The notes beneath the pieces were generated by a model, which saw nothing but the letters and a program-made list of their open reading frames with translations, ran no database searches and was not told the origin of the DNA. Source: Prevotella sp. (GTDB taxonomy: Bacteria > Bacteroidota > Bacteroidia > Bacteroidales > Bacteroidaceae). From it: a DNA stretch of 51,330 nucleotides. Of this stretch, positions 7,523 to 15,137 are shown one piece after another. Made by a program: the position numbers and the translations under genes. The first letter of the stretch is position 1; each line of letters starts with the position of its first letter. The DNA is taken from NCBI GenBank assembly GCA_016291495.1, contig JAEEXI010000021.1, positions 1 to 51,330 on the forward strand, written 5' to 3'.

Positions 7523-9172
7523 ATGAAGATTATTAAAATTGGTAGTTCGCAATCATGCGACATCGTGTTAGACAGTAACTACGTCAGCAGCCTGCATGCT
7601 GAAATGACTATTCTTGACGACGGACAGATTATCCTGGAAGACAAGAACAGTAAGAACGGAACAATGGTTGGCAACAAGCGTATCGAGCCTGGTAAGGAGG
7701 TGAACGTACAGCGTGGCGACAGAGTGACGATTGCCGATACCCCACTGGTATGGGCAAAAGTACCTGTGGCAGAGAAACTGACCAATTACAAGTCGGTATA
7801 TAATATCGGTTCGAACTATCGTAATGAGATTATCCTGAACAGCCAGACGGTCAGCCGCTTCCATGCGTCTGTCAGAATCGGCAAGGACGGTAAGGTGTAT
7901 ATCCACGATAACGGCAGCCGTAACGGTACGATGGTGAATGGCGTGAAGGTTGGTGCCAATAAGGACGTGCGTATCAAGAAAGGCGACAACATCGTCTGCG
8001 GAACAGAGGATGTGACAGATCAGATTATGGCTGTGATGCCAAAGACCAATAAGAACCTGATCTATGGTATTGCCGGAGCTGTGGGCGTACTTGCCCTGAT
8101 TGGTATTCTCTTTGCTATCTGGCCAAAGGGAGAGGCAGAGCCTGTGGCTGCTATTGCCAACGACTCTACCTATGTGGCTCCTTCTACTCCGTCAAGTGTC
8201 TCTCCTGAGAAATTCCGCAACACGGTGGTTTATGTAGGTGCACAGTATCACTTCGTCGCTGAGTTTGAGGATAACCCCATGCCTGATTCCTGGAATGGTA
8301 AGATTGAGGATATCGCTGCCAGACAGCCTTATTGCGCTACGGCATTCTTCCTCGACCGTAAGGGATATATGGGAACGAACCGTCATGTCGCTGTACCCTG
8401 GGACTATCGTAGCAAGGAAGAGGACAACTGGGTTCGTGAGGCCATTGAGTATCGTATAGAACTGATGCGCCGTACCTGTGTGTTCATGCAGACTGGCGAC
8501 GAGCGTCTGACGCAGAGCAGCAAGGGCAGAGACTTCTCAATGCCTACCATGCAGGCTTTCGCCCAGACCGATCTGTTTAAGGCGATTAACAGCCACATCC
8601 AGAAATATCCTAACTGGCAGGGTGAGCTGAATAAGATTATCGATCGCCTGAACCGTTCTCGCTATGATATCTCTGGTGAGATTGACTACATCACGGTAGG
8701 TTATGCAGGCAGAAACTACACGCATCTGGATGAGTTCCAGCGTTGTGATGTCGTCGCTGACTCGAAGGATAAGGACATCGACGTGGCTCTCTTACAGTTG
8801 AACGACAAGAAGACTCCGGAGGAAGTGGAATTGCTCTTCAGTCCGAGCGACTTCTGCACAGAGCGTCTTGTTCCTCTGAAGGACAAACTCTTTACCATCG
8901 GCTATCCCGCAGGTCTGAACTGGGCACTCGACAGAAAGACCAAGTCTTTGGAGCCCAGCATCAAGGAGACCAAGTGTAGTAAGGAGCCCAGTAAGTATGA
9001 CTTCGAGTTGCAGCAGGAGTCAGTGGGCGGTAGCAGTGGTTCTCCAATCTTTAACGAGGCAGGTCAGCTCGTCGGCATCTTATGGGGAGGTACCAATGTT
9101 GCCGGAGGCTTTACCAGGGCCGTACAGTCGAAGTACCTGAAGAAGATTTATGACGAAGAAGCTGTTCAATAA
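7523..9172 (+). CDS. tandem FHA - transmembrane - trypsin-like serine protease fusion
   Basis: A 549-residue protein with two FHA domains (about 1-75 and 88-165), a membrane helix (179-200) and a chymotrypsin/DegP-like serine protease (about 230-540). The triad appears complete: His288 in G-T-N-R-H-V-A, Asp420 in D-I-D-V-A-L-L, and Ser505 in G-G-S-S-G-S-P. In both FHA domains the phosphothreonine-contacting Gly-Arg is Gly-Ser (Ser8 and Ser97), although S-x-x-H and N-G-T are retained, so phosphopeptide binding may be altered or lost. The expected topology places FHA in the cytoplasm and the protease in the periplasm. There is no PDZ domain. A roughly 110-residue insert lies between the His and Asp parts of the protease. 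It overlaps the next gene by one base (TAATG). It is the probable output of the kinase/phosphatase operon. Confidence 0.92.
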   Translation: MKIIKIGSSQSCDIVLDSNYVSSLHAEMTILDDGQIILEDKNSKNGTMVGNKRIEPGKEVNVQRGDRVTIADTPLVWAKVPVAEKLTNYKSVYNIGSNYRNEIILNSQTVSRFHASVRIGKDGKVYIHDNGSRNGTMVNGVKVGANKDVRIKKGDNIVCGTEDVTDQIMAVMPKTNKNLIYGIAGAVGVLALIGILFAIWPKGEAEPVAAIANDSTYVAPSTPSSVSPEKFRNTVVYVGAQYHFVAEFEDNPMPDSWNGKIEDIAARQPYCATAFFLDRKGYMGTNRHVAVPWDYRSKEEDNWVREAIEYRIELMRRTCVFMQTGDERLTQSSKGRDFSMPTMQAFAQTDLFKAINSHIQKYPNWQGELNKIIDRLNRSRYDISGEIDYITVGYAGRNYTHLDEFQRCDVVADSKDKDIDVALLQLNDKKTPEEVELLFSPSDFCTERLVPLKDKLFTIGYPAGLNWALDRKTKSLEPSIKETKCSKEPSKYDFELQQESVGGSSGSPIFNEAGQLVGILWGGTNVAGGFTRAVQSKYLKKIYDEEAVQ

Positions 9173-10587
9173 TGAAGATTAGAAAGCATTTTATATTACT
9201 TTTCATGTGTCTTGCCCTGCCTTTGGTGGGGCAAGCACAGTCTGCACATTGGGCCATTACTCCCAGTTATCAGTCTGTTACTCGCTTCGGTCCTAACCTC
9301 TTCAAGGTGAAGACGTATGCCAGTACGGGTATCTGTGACAGCGACGAGAAATGGGTCGTGTCACTTGCGATGGACTCCATCACGAACATCACCAATGGCT
9401 ATGCCCTTGCAATGACCAAGAAAAAGGACAAATACCTCATCGTGTATATTATCAGAGAGAATGGTACGCGTGAGGCGGTGAAGGATGAGGTCTATGCCAG
9501 TGAATATCCTTATTTCGTTGATGATCGCTGTCCTGTGATGACCAAGAAAGGGAAGTATGGCTACCTTGATCCCTCCGGACAACTGGTCATTCCCTGTAAC
9601 TATACCGCAGCCCTTCCTTTCAAGGGTGGAGTCGCCCATGTGTCAAAGGCTAAAGGCGGTTTCAGTGGACTGCTGGACAAGATAAGGGGAAAGAAGTCGG
9701 GAACAGCTTATGAAGTAGGCAAGGACGGCAAGATTGTCAAAGGCATGAAGGGGGGTAATTATCTGGAGATTGACAAATCTGGTAATACCATCCGCTCGAT
9801 AGAGAATGTGGAGGAAGTGCTGGACCTTGACAATGTGAACAAGCCTTTCGTAGGTACTCCTGACCCTGTCTATACAAGATTCCGGGAAGGCAGGGGGTAT
9901 GGCTATGCCATGAACGGCAACGTCATCCTGCCCTCGCAGTTTGAGGAGGGAGAGACCGCTATTGACGGGTGTGCCATCGTGATGGTCGACCACCTCTTTG
10001 GTGTCGTCAAGTTCAATACGGCAACAGTAAGTTGTAAGGTGAGTGAGTCTGGTGGAAAACTGAAGGTGACTGCCGATCTTCCCACGATATGGGAGAATAA
10101 GACTGCCAAAATCACGAGGATTGTCAATGATGCCGCCCGCAAGGAATATGAACTGGCCGGTACGGGTTCCGAGCGCACTTTGGATATGAGTGTTGACAAG
10201 GAGAACGGAAAGAGAGTCTATGAGCTGACCTGTGACAAACTGGTCCTCTGGCGCAGTCTTAACAAGGTGGAGGATCGCAGTAAGTCCGGTGGCGGTAAAG
10301 GACAAAGTGACGGCATTTCCGTCAGTGCCCCAGGTTCCATCAAGGCGAATAAGAAAGGTGTCTGCGCAGTGCCTATCAAGGTGACCAATCGCGGTAGCTC
10401 TGCCCGTACCATCAGTATCTCTCTCAGTACGGGACAGAAGAGTTCCCTACAGGTTGCCGCAGGAAAATCTGGTTCTGTGACAGTCAACGTACCTGTTACG
10501 AAGAAGACCAGCTGTACGATTACAGCCCGTGGCGGTGGTGCCTCCAGTTCTTGTACTGTTACGTTGAATCCTGCTATCGTATTGTAA
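9172..10587 (+). CDS. exported protein with WG-like repeats and C-terminal Ig-like domain
   Basis: A 471-residue protein with a clear signal peptide (about 1-22, ending V-G-Q-A-Q). Residues about 110-160 read as a WG-type repeat (K-Y-G-Y-L-D-P-S-G-Q-L-V-I-P followed by an N-Y motif), and a weaker one lies around 240-275 (G-Y-A-M-N-G-N-V-I-L-P). The last about 90 residues form a Ser/Thr/Gly-rich β-sandwich-like segment resembling Ig/Big-type or NEW3-type adhesion modules. It starts at the last base of the protease stop codon, so translation is probably coupled. It may be a substrate, ligand or inhibitor of the periplasmic protease; that is inference from position. Confidence 0.8.
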   Translation: MKIRKHFILLFMCLALPLVGQAQSAHWAITPSYQSVTRFGPNLFKVKTYASTGICDSDEKWVVSLAMDSITNITNGYALAMTKKKDKYLIVYIIRENGTREAVKDEVYASEYPYFVDDRCPVMTKKGKYGYLDPSGQLVIPCNYTAALPFKGGVAHVSKAKGGFSGLLDKIRGKKSGTAYEVGKDGKIVKGMKGGNYLEIDKSGNTIRSIENVEEVLDLDNVNKPFVGTPDPVYTRFREGRGYGYAMNGNVILPSQFEEGETAIDGCAIVMVDHLFGVVKFNTATVSCKVSESGGKLKVTADLPTIWENKTAKITRIVNDAARKEYELAGTGSERTLDMSVDKENGKRVYELTCDKLVLWRSLNKVEDRSKSGGGKGQSDGISVSAPGSIKANKKGVCAVPIKVTNRGSSARTISISLSTGQKSSLQVAAGKSGSVTVNVPVTKKTSCTITARGGGASSSCTVTLNPAIVL

Positions 10588-10605
10588 TTGTAAAAAGTGG
10601 TGACG

Positions 10606-11601
10606 ATGAGAAAGTGTATGATTCTCCTTTTGTGTATGATGGCATCTTCCGTGATGGCTCAGACAAAAGTTTACGACAAACTGATTTTTACTGACGGAGG
10701 TACGGTAGAGGGCCGTATCAAAGTACAGCATCCTGGCAAAGACCTCGTGTTCATACAGGATGGGAAGGAGACGACCTATGAGATGGAGACTATCCTGGCC
10801 ATAGAGCGCTCTCCGCGTGATGCTGATGATCTCTCCGGTATTGATGACGTGATTGTGACCAGGGGAGGGAAAGTCTGCAAGGGACAGATTGTCAAGCAAC
10901 TGCTGGGTAAGTCGGTCTATCTCAAGGAAGATCACGGTGTTGTCAAGATTGTCAAGAATGAGGAAATTGCCTGTCAGAGGAAAGAGAAACTCAATCAGGA
11001 ACAGTCTCTCTTCGAGCAGACTCCTTTCCTTGATGTGGTGGTGACTGACGGCGGACAATACCAAGGTGTGATTGTGCTCCAGGACTATGGAACCGATCAG
11101 GAACCCAGTTTCCTTCTTGTGGAGAGTGCTGACGGGAAAAAGCAGCGAGTGGAGATCTCTGCTATAGTGGAAATGCAGCGCATACCTAATGAGAAATATA
11201 CTCCTCTCAAGAAAATCAAAATGGGTGACGGGGAAGTTTCCTTCAACCGTAACATCACCAAGACGACAGCCTATACGACGGATGACGACGGTAACTTTAA
11301 TATTCCCCGTGAGACCTTGCAGGCTCCAGTAGTCAACTTGCAGGTTGGAAGTCCGTTGGTGATAGAGACAGGTGACACACGTGCCAACCAACAGGGTATC
11401 CTAATCAGGGCCACTGTGGTGGATAACGATGGAAAGAGTATGCTGCTTTTCAGTTATCGGAATATGGTGTTGTCTCCTGTCCAGCCGGCCAATCAGGCAA
11501 CCGTCAACCAGATACTCCGGAGAGAATACCAGGTGGTACCAGGCTATTATGTGTTCTTTGTGCCGGAGAATAAGAAGGTGTATGTCTGTGAAGTGAAATG
11601 A
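10606..11601 (+). CDS. exported protein with three internal G-G repeats
   Basis: An in-frame GTG at 10597 is possible, but the ATG at 10606 gives a compact signal peptide M-R-K-C-M-I-L-L-L-C ending V-M-A-Q. The mature part carries a motif three times, about 75-90 residues apart: L-I-F-T-D-G-G-x-V-x-G-R-I, V-I-V-T-R-G-G-x-V-x-x-G-Q-I, and V-V-V-T-D-G-G-x-Y-x-G-V-I. Each begins a β-rich unit, so the protein is probably a chain of three small barrels. The family is not recognised. It is the last signalling-operon gene before trmO, overlapping it by four bases (ATGA). Confidence 0.78.
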   Translation: MRKCMILLLCMMASSVMAQTKVYDKLIFTDGGTVEGRIKVQHPGKDLVFIQDGKETTYEMETILAIERSPRDADDLSGIDDVIVTRGGKVCKGQIVKQLLGKSVYLKEDHGVVKIVKNEEIACQRKEKLNQEQSLFEQTPFLDVVVTDGGQYQGVIVLQDYGTDQEPSFLLVESADGKKQRVEISAIVEMQRIPNEKYTPLKKIKMGDGEVSFNRNITKTTAYTTDDDGNFNIPRETLQAPVVNLQVGSPLVIETGDTRANQQGILIRATVVDNDGKSMLLFSYRNMVLSPVQPANQATVNQILRREYQVVPGYYVFFVPENKKVYVCEVK

Positions 11602-12266
11602 AGATAGAGCCGATAGCCTATTTTCACGCTCCGTTCACGTCGAAGTTCGGAATACCACGACAGAGTGGTATCGTGGGTGAGCTGAAGGGAGAAATCATCT
11701 TCACAAAGGAATATGCGCAGGCCGAGGCTTTGCGGGGTTTGGAAACTTATGACTATCTGTGGTTGATATGGGGTTTCTCAGCGAATGAGGATGCAGAGAA
11801 ACACGCCACAGTACGTCCGCCTTTATTAGGAGGAAATGAGCGGGTAGGCGTTTGGGCTACCCGTTCTCCTTTTCGTCCGAATAACCTCGGGTTGTCGTCC
11901 GTCCGCATACTTGCCGTTCATCTGGAGGTGCCGAGTATAGAGGTGGCGGGTGCCGATTTGATGGACGGTACGCCCATCTATGATATCAAACCATATCTTC
12001 CCTATGTAGACAGTCATCCTGAAGCACGAGGTGGTTTTACGGATCATCGCCAATGGCGACGCCTACAGGTAGAAATACCAGATGCTTTTCGTACTGATTT
12101 TACGGAGGAAGAGTGGCAGGTTGTCAAAGATGTTCTTTCCCTAGATCCCCGTCCACATTATCATGACGACCCCCAGCGGGAATATGGTATGCCTTTTGCC
12201 GGAAAGGATATCCGGTTCAGGGTGTCTGACGATGTGTTGACCGTTGTGAGCATCGTCAAGATGTAG
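11598..12266 (+). CDS. trmO: tRNA (N6-threonylcarbamoyladenosine37-N6)-methyltransferase
   Basis: A 222-residue protein of the TrmO/TsaA (YaeB) family, which uses SAM to methylate t6A37 of tRNAs for threonine codons. The family signature R-V-G-V-W-A-T-R-S-P-F-R-P-N-N-L-G-L-S lies at about residues 75-95, and D-I-K-P-Y-L-P-Y-V-D at about 130-140; both are diagnostic. The start ATG overlaps the preceding stop (ATGA), so it is translated with the FHA/kinase operon although its function is housekeeping. It ends by overlapping 11 bases with the convergent AGCS symporter gene. Confidence 0.93.
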   Translation: MKIEPIAYFHAPFTSKFGIPRQSGIVGELKGEIIFTKEYAQAEALRGLETYDYLWLIWGFSANEDAEKHATVRPPLLGGNERVGVWATRSPFRPNNLGLSSVRILAVHLEVPSIEVAGADLMDGTPIYDIKPYLPYVDSHPEARGGFTDHRQWRRLQVEIPDAFRTDFTEEEWQVVKDVLSLDPRPHYHDDPQREYGMPFAGKDIRFRVSDDVLTVVSIVKM

Positions 12267-13608
12267 ACTCGTCTAAACGCCCTCGCCATAAGTATTTGCG
12301 GGTTTCGTGGACAATAATCCCGCTCAGTGCCAATAGCGATATCAGGTTGGGTATTGCCATCAGGGCATTCATGCAGTCGGCAAGATTCCAGACAATACTC
12401 AGATTCATGACACTACCCAGGAATACGGCTGCAATATAGATGATACGATAGAGAAGTACCCATTTCTTTCCTTTCAGGTATTCTACGGCACGCTCACCAT
12501 AATAGCACCACCCCAGAATGGTGGAGAAAGCAAAGGTGAGTAATCCGAAGGTCAGAAGGGGAGTGCCTATGACGGGAATCTTTGAGAAAGCGACTTTTGT
12601 CAATACGGCACCATTGTCGAAAGTGATGTCTGGATAGGCAAGGACGCTGCTAACAATGACAATACCTGTCATAGCGCAGATAACGACGGTGTCCCAGAAA
12701 GTTCCGCTACTGGACACCAGTGCCTGTCGGACAGGATTGCGGGTCTGGGCTGCCGCTGCTACGATAGGCGCAGAACCTAATCCGGACTCATTGCTGAAGA
12801 GACCTCTGGCAATACCGTAACGGGCTGCCATCATGACGGTTGTACCTACAAATCCTCCACCTGCTGCCTGCGGACTGAAAGCTGAGACACAAATTAGTTT
12901 GATGGCAGGTATCACATAAGCGGCATTCATACATATGATATAGATACAGCCTGCCACATAGAACAAAGCCATAAAGGGGACTAGCATCGAACAGACACGG
13001 GCAATACTCTTGATACCGCCTAATACGACGGCTCCAGTTAGGAAACAAACCACAATACCTGTTATATAGGGTGATATCTGATAGGTCTCTTCGGTCAGTG
13101 TGGAGATAGCATTGGCCTGAACGGTATTGCCGATGCCGAAAGAAGCGCAGGCGGTAAAGACAGCAAAGAGGACAGCGAGCCACTTCCAGCCCAGTCCGTA
13201 TTCCAAAGCAAACATCGGACCACCAATCACCTTCCCATTGGCTTTCTTTTTTCTGTATTTGATGGCAAGAAGTCCTTCGGCATATTTGGTAGAGATACCG
13301 AAAACACCCGTCAGCCAGCACCACAGTACCGCACCAGGACCGCCTAATGCAATTGCTGTGGCCACTCCAATAATGTTTCCCGTTCCGATGGTTGCGGCAA
13401 GGGCTGTAGCAAGAGAGGCAAACTGGGAGACATCACCCGTAGCCTCCTTGTCACGCTTTACCGAAAGGCGTACGGCTTTGAAGATATAGCGTTGGGGGAA
13501 ACGCAGGATGATGGTCAGGTAAAGATGAGTTCCTAATAATAGGATGATCATGGGCCATCCCCATAGCAGCGTGCCTAGTTCTGAGAAGAATTGATTGAGT
13601 ACCTCCAT
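12256..13608 (-). CDS. sodium:alanine symporter family (AGCS) transporter
   Basis: A 450-residue integral membrane protein with about ten hydrophobic helices. AGCS family features are A-T-I-G-T-G-N-I-I-G-V-A-T-A near residue 75, a long G-G-P-M-F-A-L-E-Y-G-L motif near 125, and S-N-E-S-G-L-G-S-A-P near 275. The family takes up alanine or glycine with sodium. Substrate within the family cannot be told by eye. It is followed upstream (6 bases) by the DUF4230 pair, so the three may be co-transcribed. Confidence 0.92.
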   Translation of the reverse strand: MEVLNQFFSELGTLLWGWPMIILLLGTHLYLTIILRFPQRYIFKAVRLSVKRDKEATGDVSQFASLATALAATIGTGNIIGVATAIALGGPGAVLWCWLTGVFGISTKYAEGLLAIKYRKKKANGKVIGGPMFALEYGLGWKWLAVLFAVFTACASFGIGNTVQANAISTLTEETYQISPYITGIVVCFLTGAVVLGGIKSIARVCSMLVPFMALFYVAGCIYIICMNAAYVIPAIKLICVSAFSPQAAGGGFVGTTVMMAARYGIARGLFSNESGLGSAPIVAAAAQTRNPVRQALVSSSGTFWDTVVICAMTGIVIVSSVLAYPDITFDNGAVLTKVAFSKIPVIGTPLLTFGLLTFAFSTILGWCYYGERAVEYLKGKKWVLLYRIIYIAAVFLGSVMNLSIVWNLADCMNALMAIPNLISLLALSGIIVHETRKYLWRGRLDESTS

Positions 13609-13614
13609 GTATAG

Positions 13615-14211
13615 TCAGTCTTTGTATTTGATATTTACTTGTTTGAACCCCATACTCTGTAGTACCTGACGTACCTGTACGTTGCCGTTTTGTTCTGCTC
13701 TCTGGATATTCTGGGGTGTCAGACCACGCTGCAGCATCCGTTGATAGGCTCTGTGTAGCAGTGCTTCACGATCTTGTGCTGTCCATTTTCCACTCTCGTA
13801 AAAACTCTTCGTACGTGCCTCGTCAATGAAATCACGATCGAGCAGTCCTATTTTAGGTAGGGTAATCTCTATCGTGTCGCCTTTGGTGGTGATCCATCCG
13901 GATTCTACTTGCTTGAGATTGACACCTAATCGCAAGGTACCATAATAGATCCTGACTAACTGGTCGTCACTAAAGATTCCGCGTCGGATAGTGTCAACCA
14001 TCTCCTCATCACTGATGGAAAGAAACTCCCAATCTCCAATTTCCTTGATGCTCAGAATCTGTTGCGGGGTAATATCTATCTGTTGGTCTGCTCCCAACTC
14101 CAGATGACCGGATTTGATATCCTGGTAGATCCATCTGGTAATGAATGCCAACAGGATAATGGCTGCAGCAAGGGCGATAAGGGTTAATGATATTCTATTC
14201 TTTTTTTCCAT
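13615..14211 (-). CDS. DUF4230 membrane-anchored protein
   Basis: The ATG at 14211 is preferred over an in-frame TTG at 14217. The 198-residue product has an N-terminal membrane anchor (about residues 9-30). The rest matches the DUF4230 pattern: I-K-E-I-G-D-W-E-F-L-S, a strand-rich middle ending I-E-I-T-L-P-K-I-G-L-L-D, and a helical end with R-Q-V-L-Q-S-M-G-F. Function of the family is unknown. It is a diverged paralogue of the upstream gene, which it overlaps by 17 bases. Confidence 0.8.
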   Translation of the reverse strand: MEKKNRISLTLIALAAAIILLAFITRWIYQDIKSGHLELGADQQIDITPQQILSIKEIGDWEFLSISDEEMVDTIRRGIFSDDQLVRIYYGTLRLGVNLKQVESGWITTKGDTIEITLPKIGLLDRDFIDEARTKSFYESGKWTAQDREALLHRAYQRMLQRGLTPQNIQRAEQNGNVQVRQVLQSMGFKQVNIKYKD

Positions 14212-14881
14212 TTTCAATGTTCATATTGATGAGTGACTGGATATCTCTTAGCCCGTATTCCTTTCGGAACTGGATAATGATATCTTTTTCCTGATAACCC
14301 ATTTGACTGATAATAGGTACAAGAACCCGTGCGGCATTCTCCTGGGCAGTGGGGATGATTCCCAATTGTGGGATACTCTCGATGATGGCAAGCCGTCCCT
14401 GTTGTTCGTAGTTTGCCATTTCTGCATCAGAAAAATGTGACCGAACCAGTCCTACATATTCTTTGATGCCCTTCTGGTCAATCTTTGAACTGGTCAGTAT
14501 AACCTGAGGGTCGGGTAGGGTAATGATGATTTTCCCGTTTTCTTTCTCAACGTTATGGGTAGAGAACTGGCTCATATCGATATATGCCTTGAGCGTCGCT
14601 TCCATTGGAATAGCAATCTTACGGTCGCCCAAAGGCATCTTGATATTAAAGTTCTGGGCAAGGATACTGCCTTTCAGTCGGATGACATCATCATGTGTTA
14701 TGATTTTATGAACCTTGTATTCTGTGGTGTATATACGAGAACATTGGCGTATCTGCATGATGAGGGGGGACAAAGAGTCGTTAGCGGTGAAAACATCCTT
14801 TTCCCGTTCTCCTCCTCCTTGTCGGCTGCAAGAGCAACAATAAATCAGGAGGATGGCAATAATCAGTGAATATTTAGTCAT
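14195..14881 (-). CDS. DUF4230 lipoprotein
   Basis: A 228-residue protein whose first 20 residues form a lipoprotein signal with cysteines at 15, 16 and 18 (L-I-Y-C-C-S-C-S). The core resembles DUF4230: a strand-rich half ending I-I-I-T-L-P-D-P-Q-V-I-L-T-S, then a helical half with A-A-R-V-L-V-P-I-I-S-Q-M-G-Y. It is first in a likely three-gene unit with the second DUF4230 and the AGCS transporter. A pair with one lipid-anchored and one helix-anchored partner suggests they act together in the envelope; inference only. Confidence 0.82.
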   Translation of the reverse strand: MTKYSLIIAILLIYCCSCSRQGGGEREKDVFTANDSLSPLIMQIRQCSRIYTTEYKVHKIITHDDVIRLKGSILAQNFNIKMPLGDRKIAIPMEATLKAYIDMSQFSTHNVEKENGKIIITLPDPQVILTSSKIDQKGIKEYVGLVRSHFSDAEMANYEQQGRLAIIESIPQLGIIPTAQENAARVLVPIISQMGYQEKDIIIQFRKEYGLRDIQSLINMNIENGKKE

Positions 14882-14900
14882 TATTGTTTTCTATTGCCTA

Positions 14901-14908
14901 CAAAGTTA
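14901..14908 (-). promoter_or_regulatory. -7 box for the DUF4230/AGCS unit
   Basis: Minus strand TAACTTTG, 19 bases before the ATG at 14881. No -33 element at the expected distance. Confidence 0.5.
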
Positions 14909-15088
14909 GTTAATTTTTATCAAAAAGCCATTTTCCTCACTATTTTTTTAGTCATTCATTAAACTTTTTCGTTTTGTTTGCGTCAAAATGATAGAACTAG
15001 GACTTAGCGAAGAAGACACTCTCAACCAAGATACACAAAGACATAGAATTAGTACATCATAGTGATTTAGGTTAACATAGTGTTTTTG

Positions 15089-15106
15089 GGGGGCAGGCGT
15101 GCCCCC
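15089..15106. other. GC hairpin just upstream of the ATPase promoter
   Basis: GGGGGCA GGCG TGCCCCC is a perfect 7-bp stem with four-base loop in an otherwise AT-rich spacer. On the plus strand it is followed by a T-rich stretch, so it could stop leftover transcription before the ATPase promoter. Confidence 0.45.
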
Positions 15107-15124
15107 TTTCTCATTTTTTATTTG

Positions 15125-15132
15125 TATCTTTG
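15125..15132 (+). promoter_or_regulatory. -7 box almost touching the ATPase start codon
   Basis: TATCTTTG ends five bases before the ATG at 15138. A transcript from this box would begin at or next to the start codon, meaning a leaderless or near-leaderless mRNA. Confidence 0.55.
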
Positions 15133-15137
15133 CAGCC

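Noticed and set aside
2030..11601. Part of a type VI secretion cluster
   Set aside because: Kinase, PP2C and FHA genes suggest it, but no tss, hcp, vgrG or ClpV gene is present in the window.
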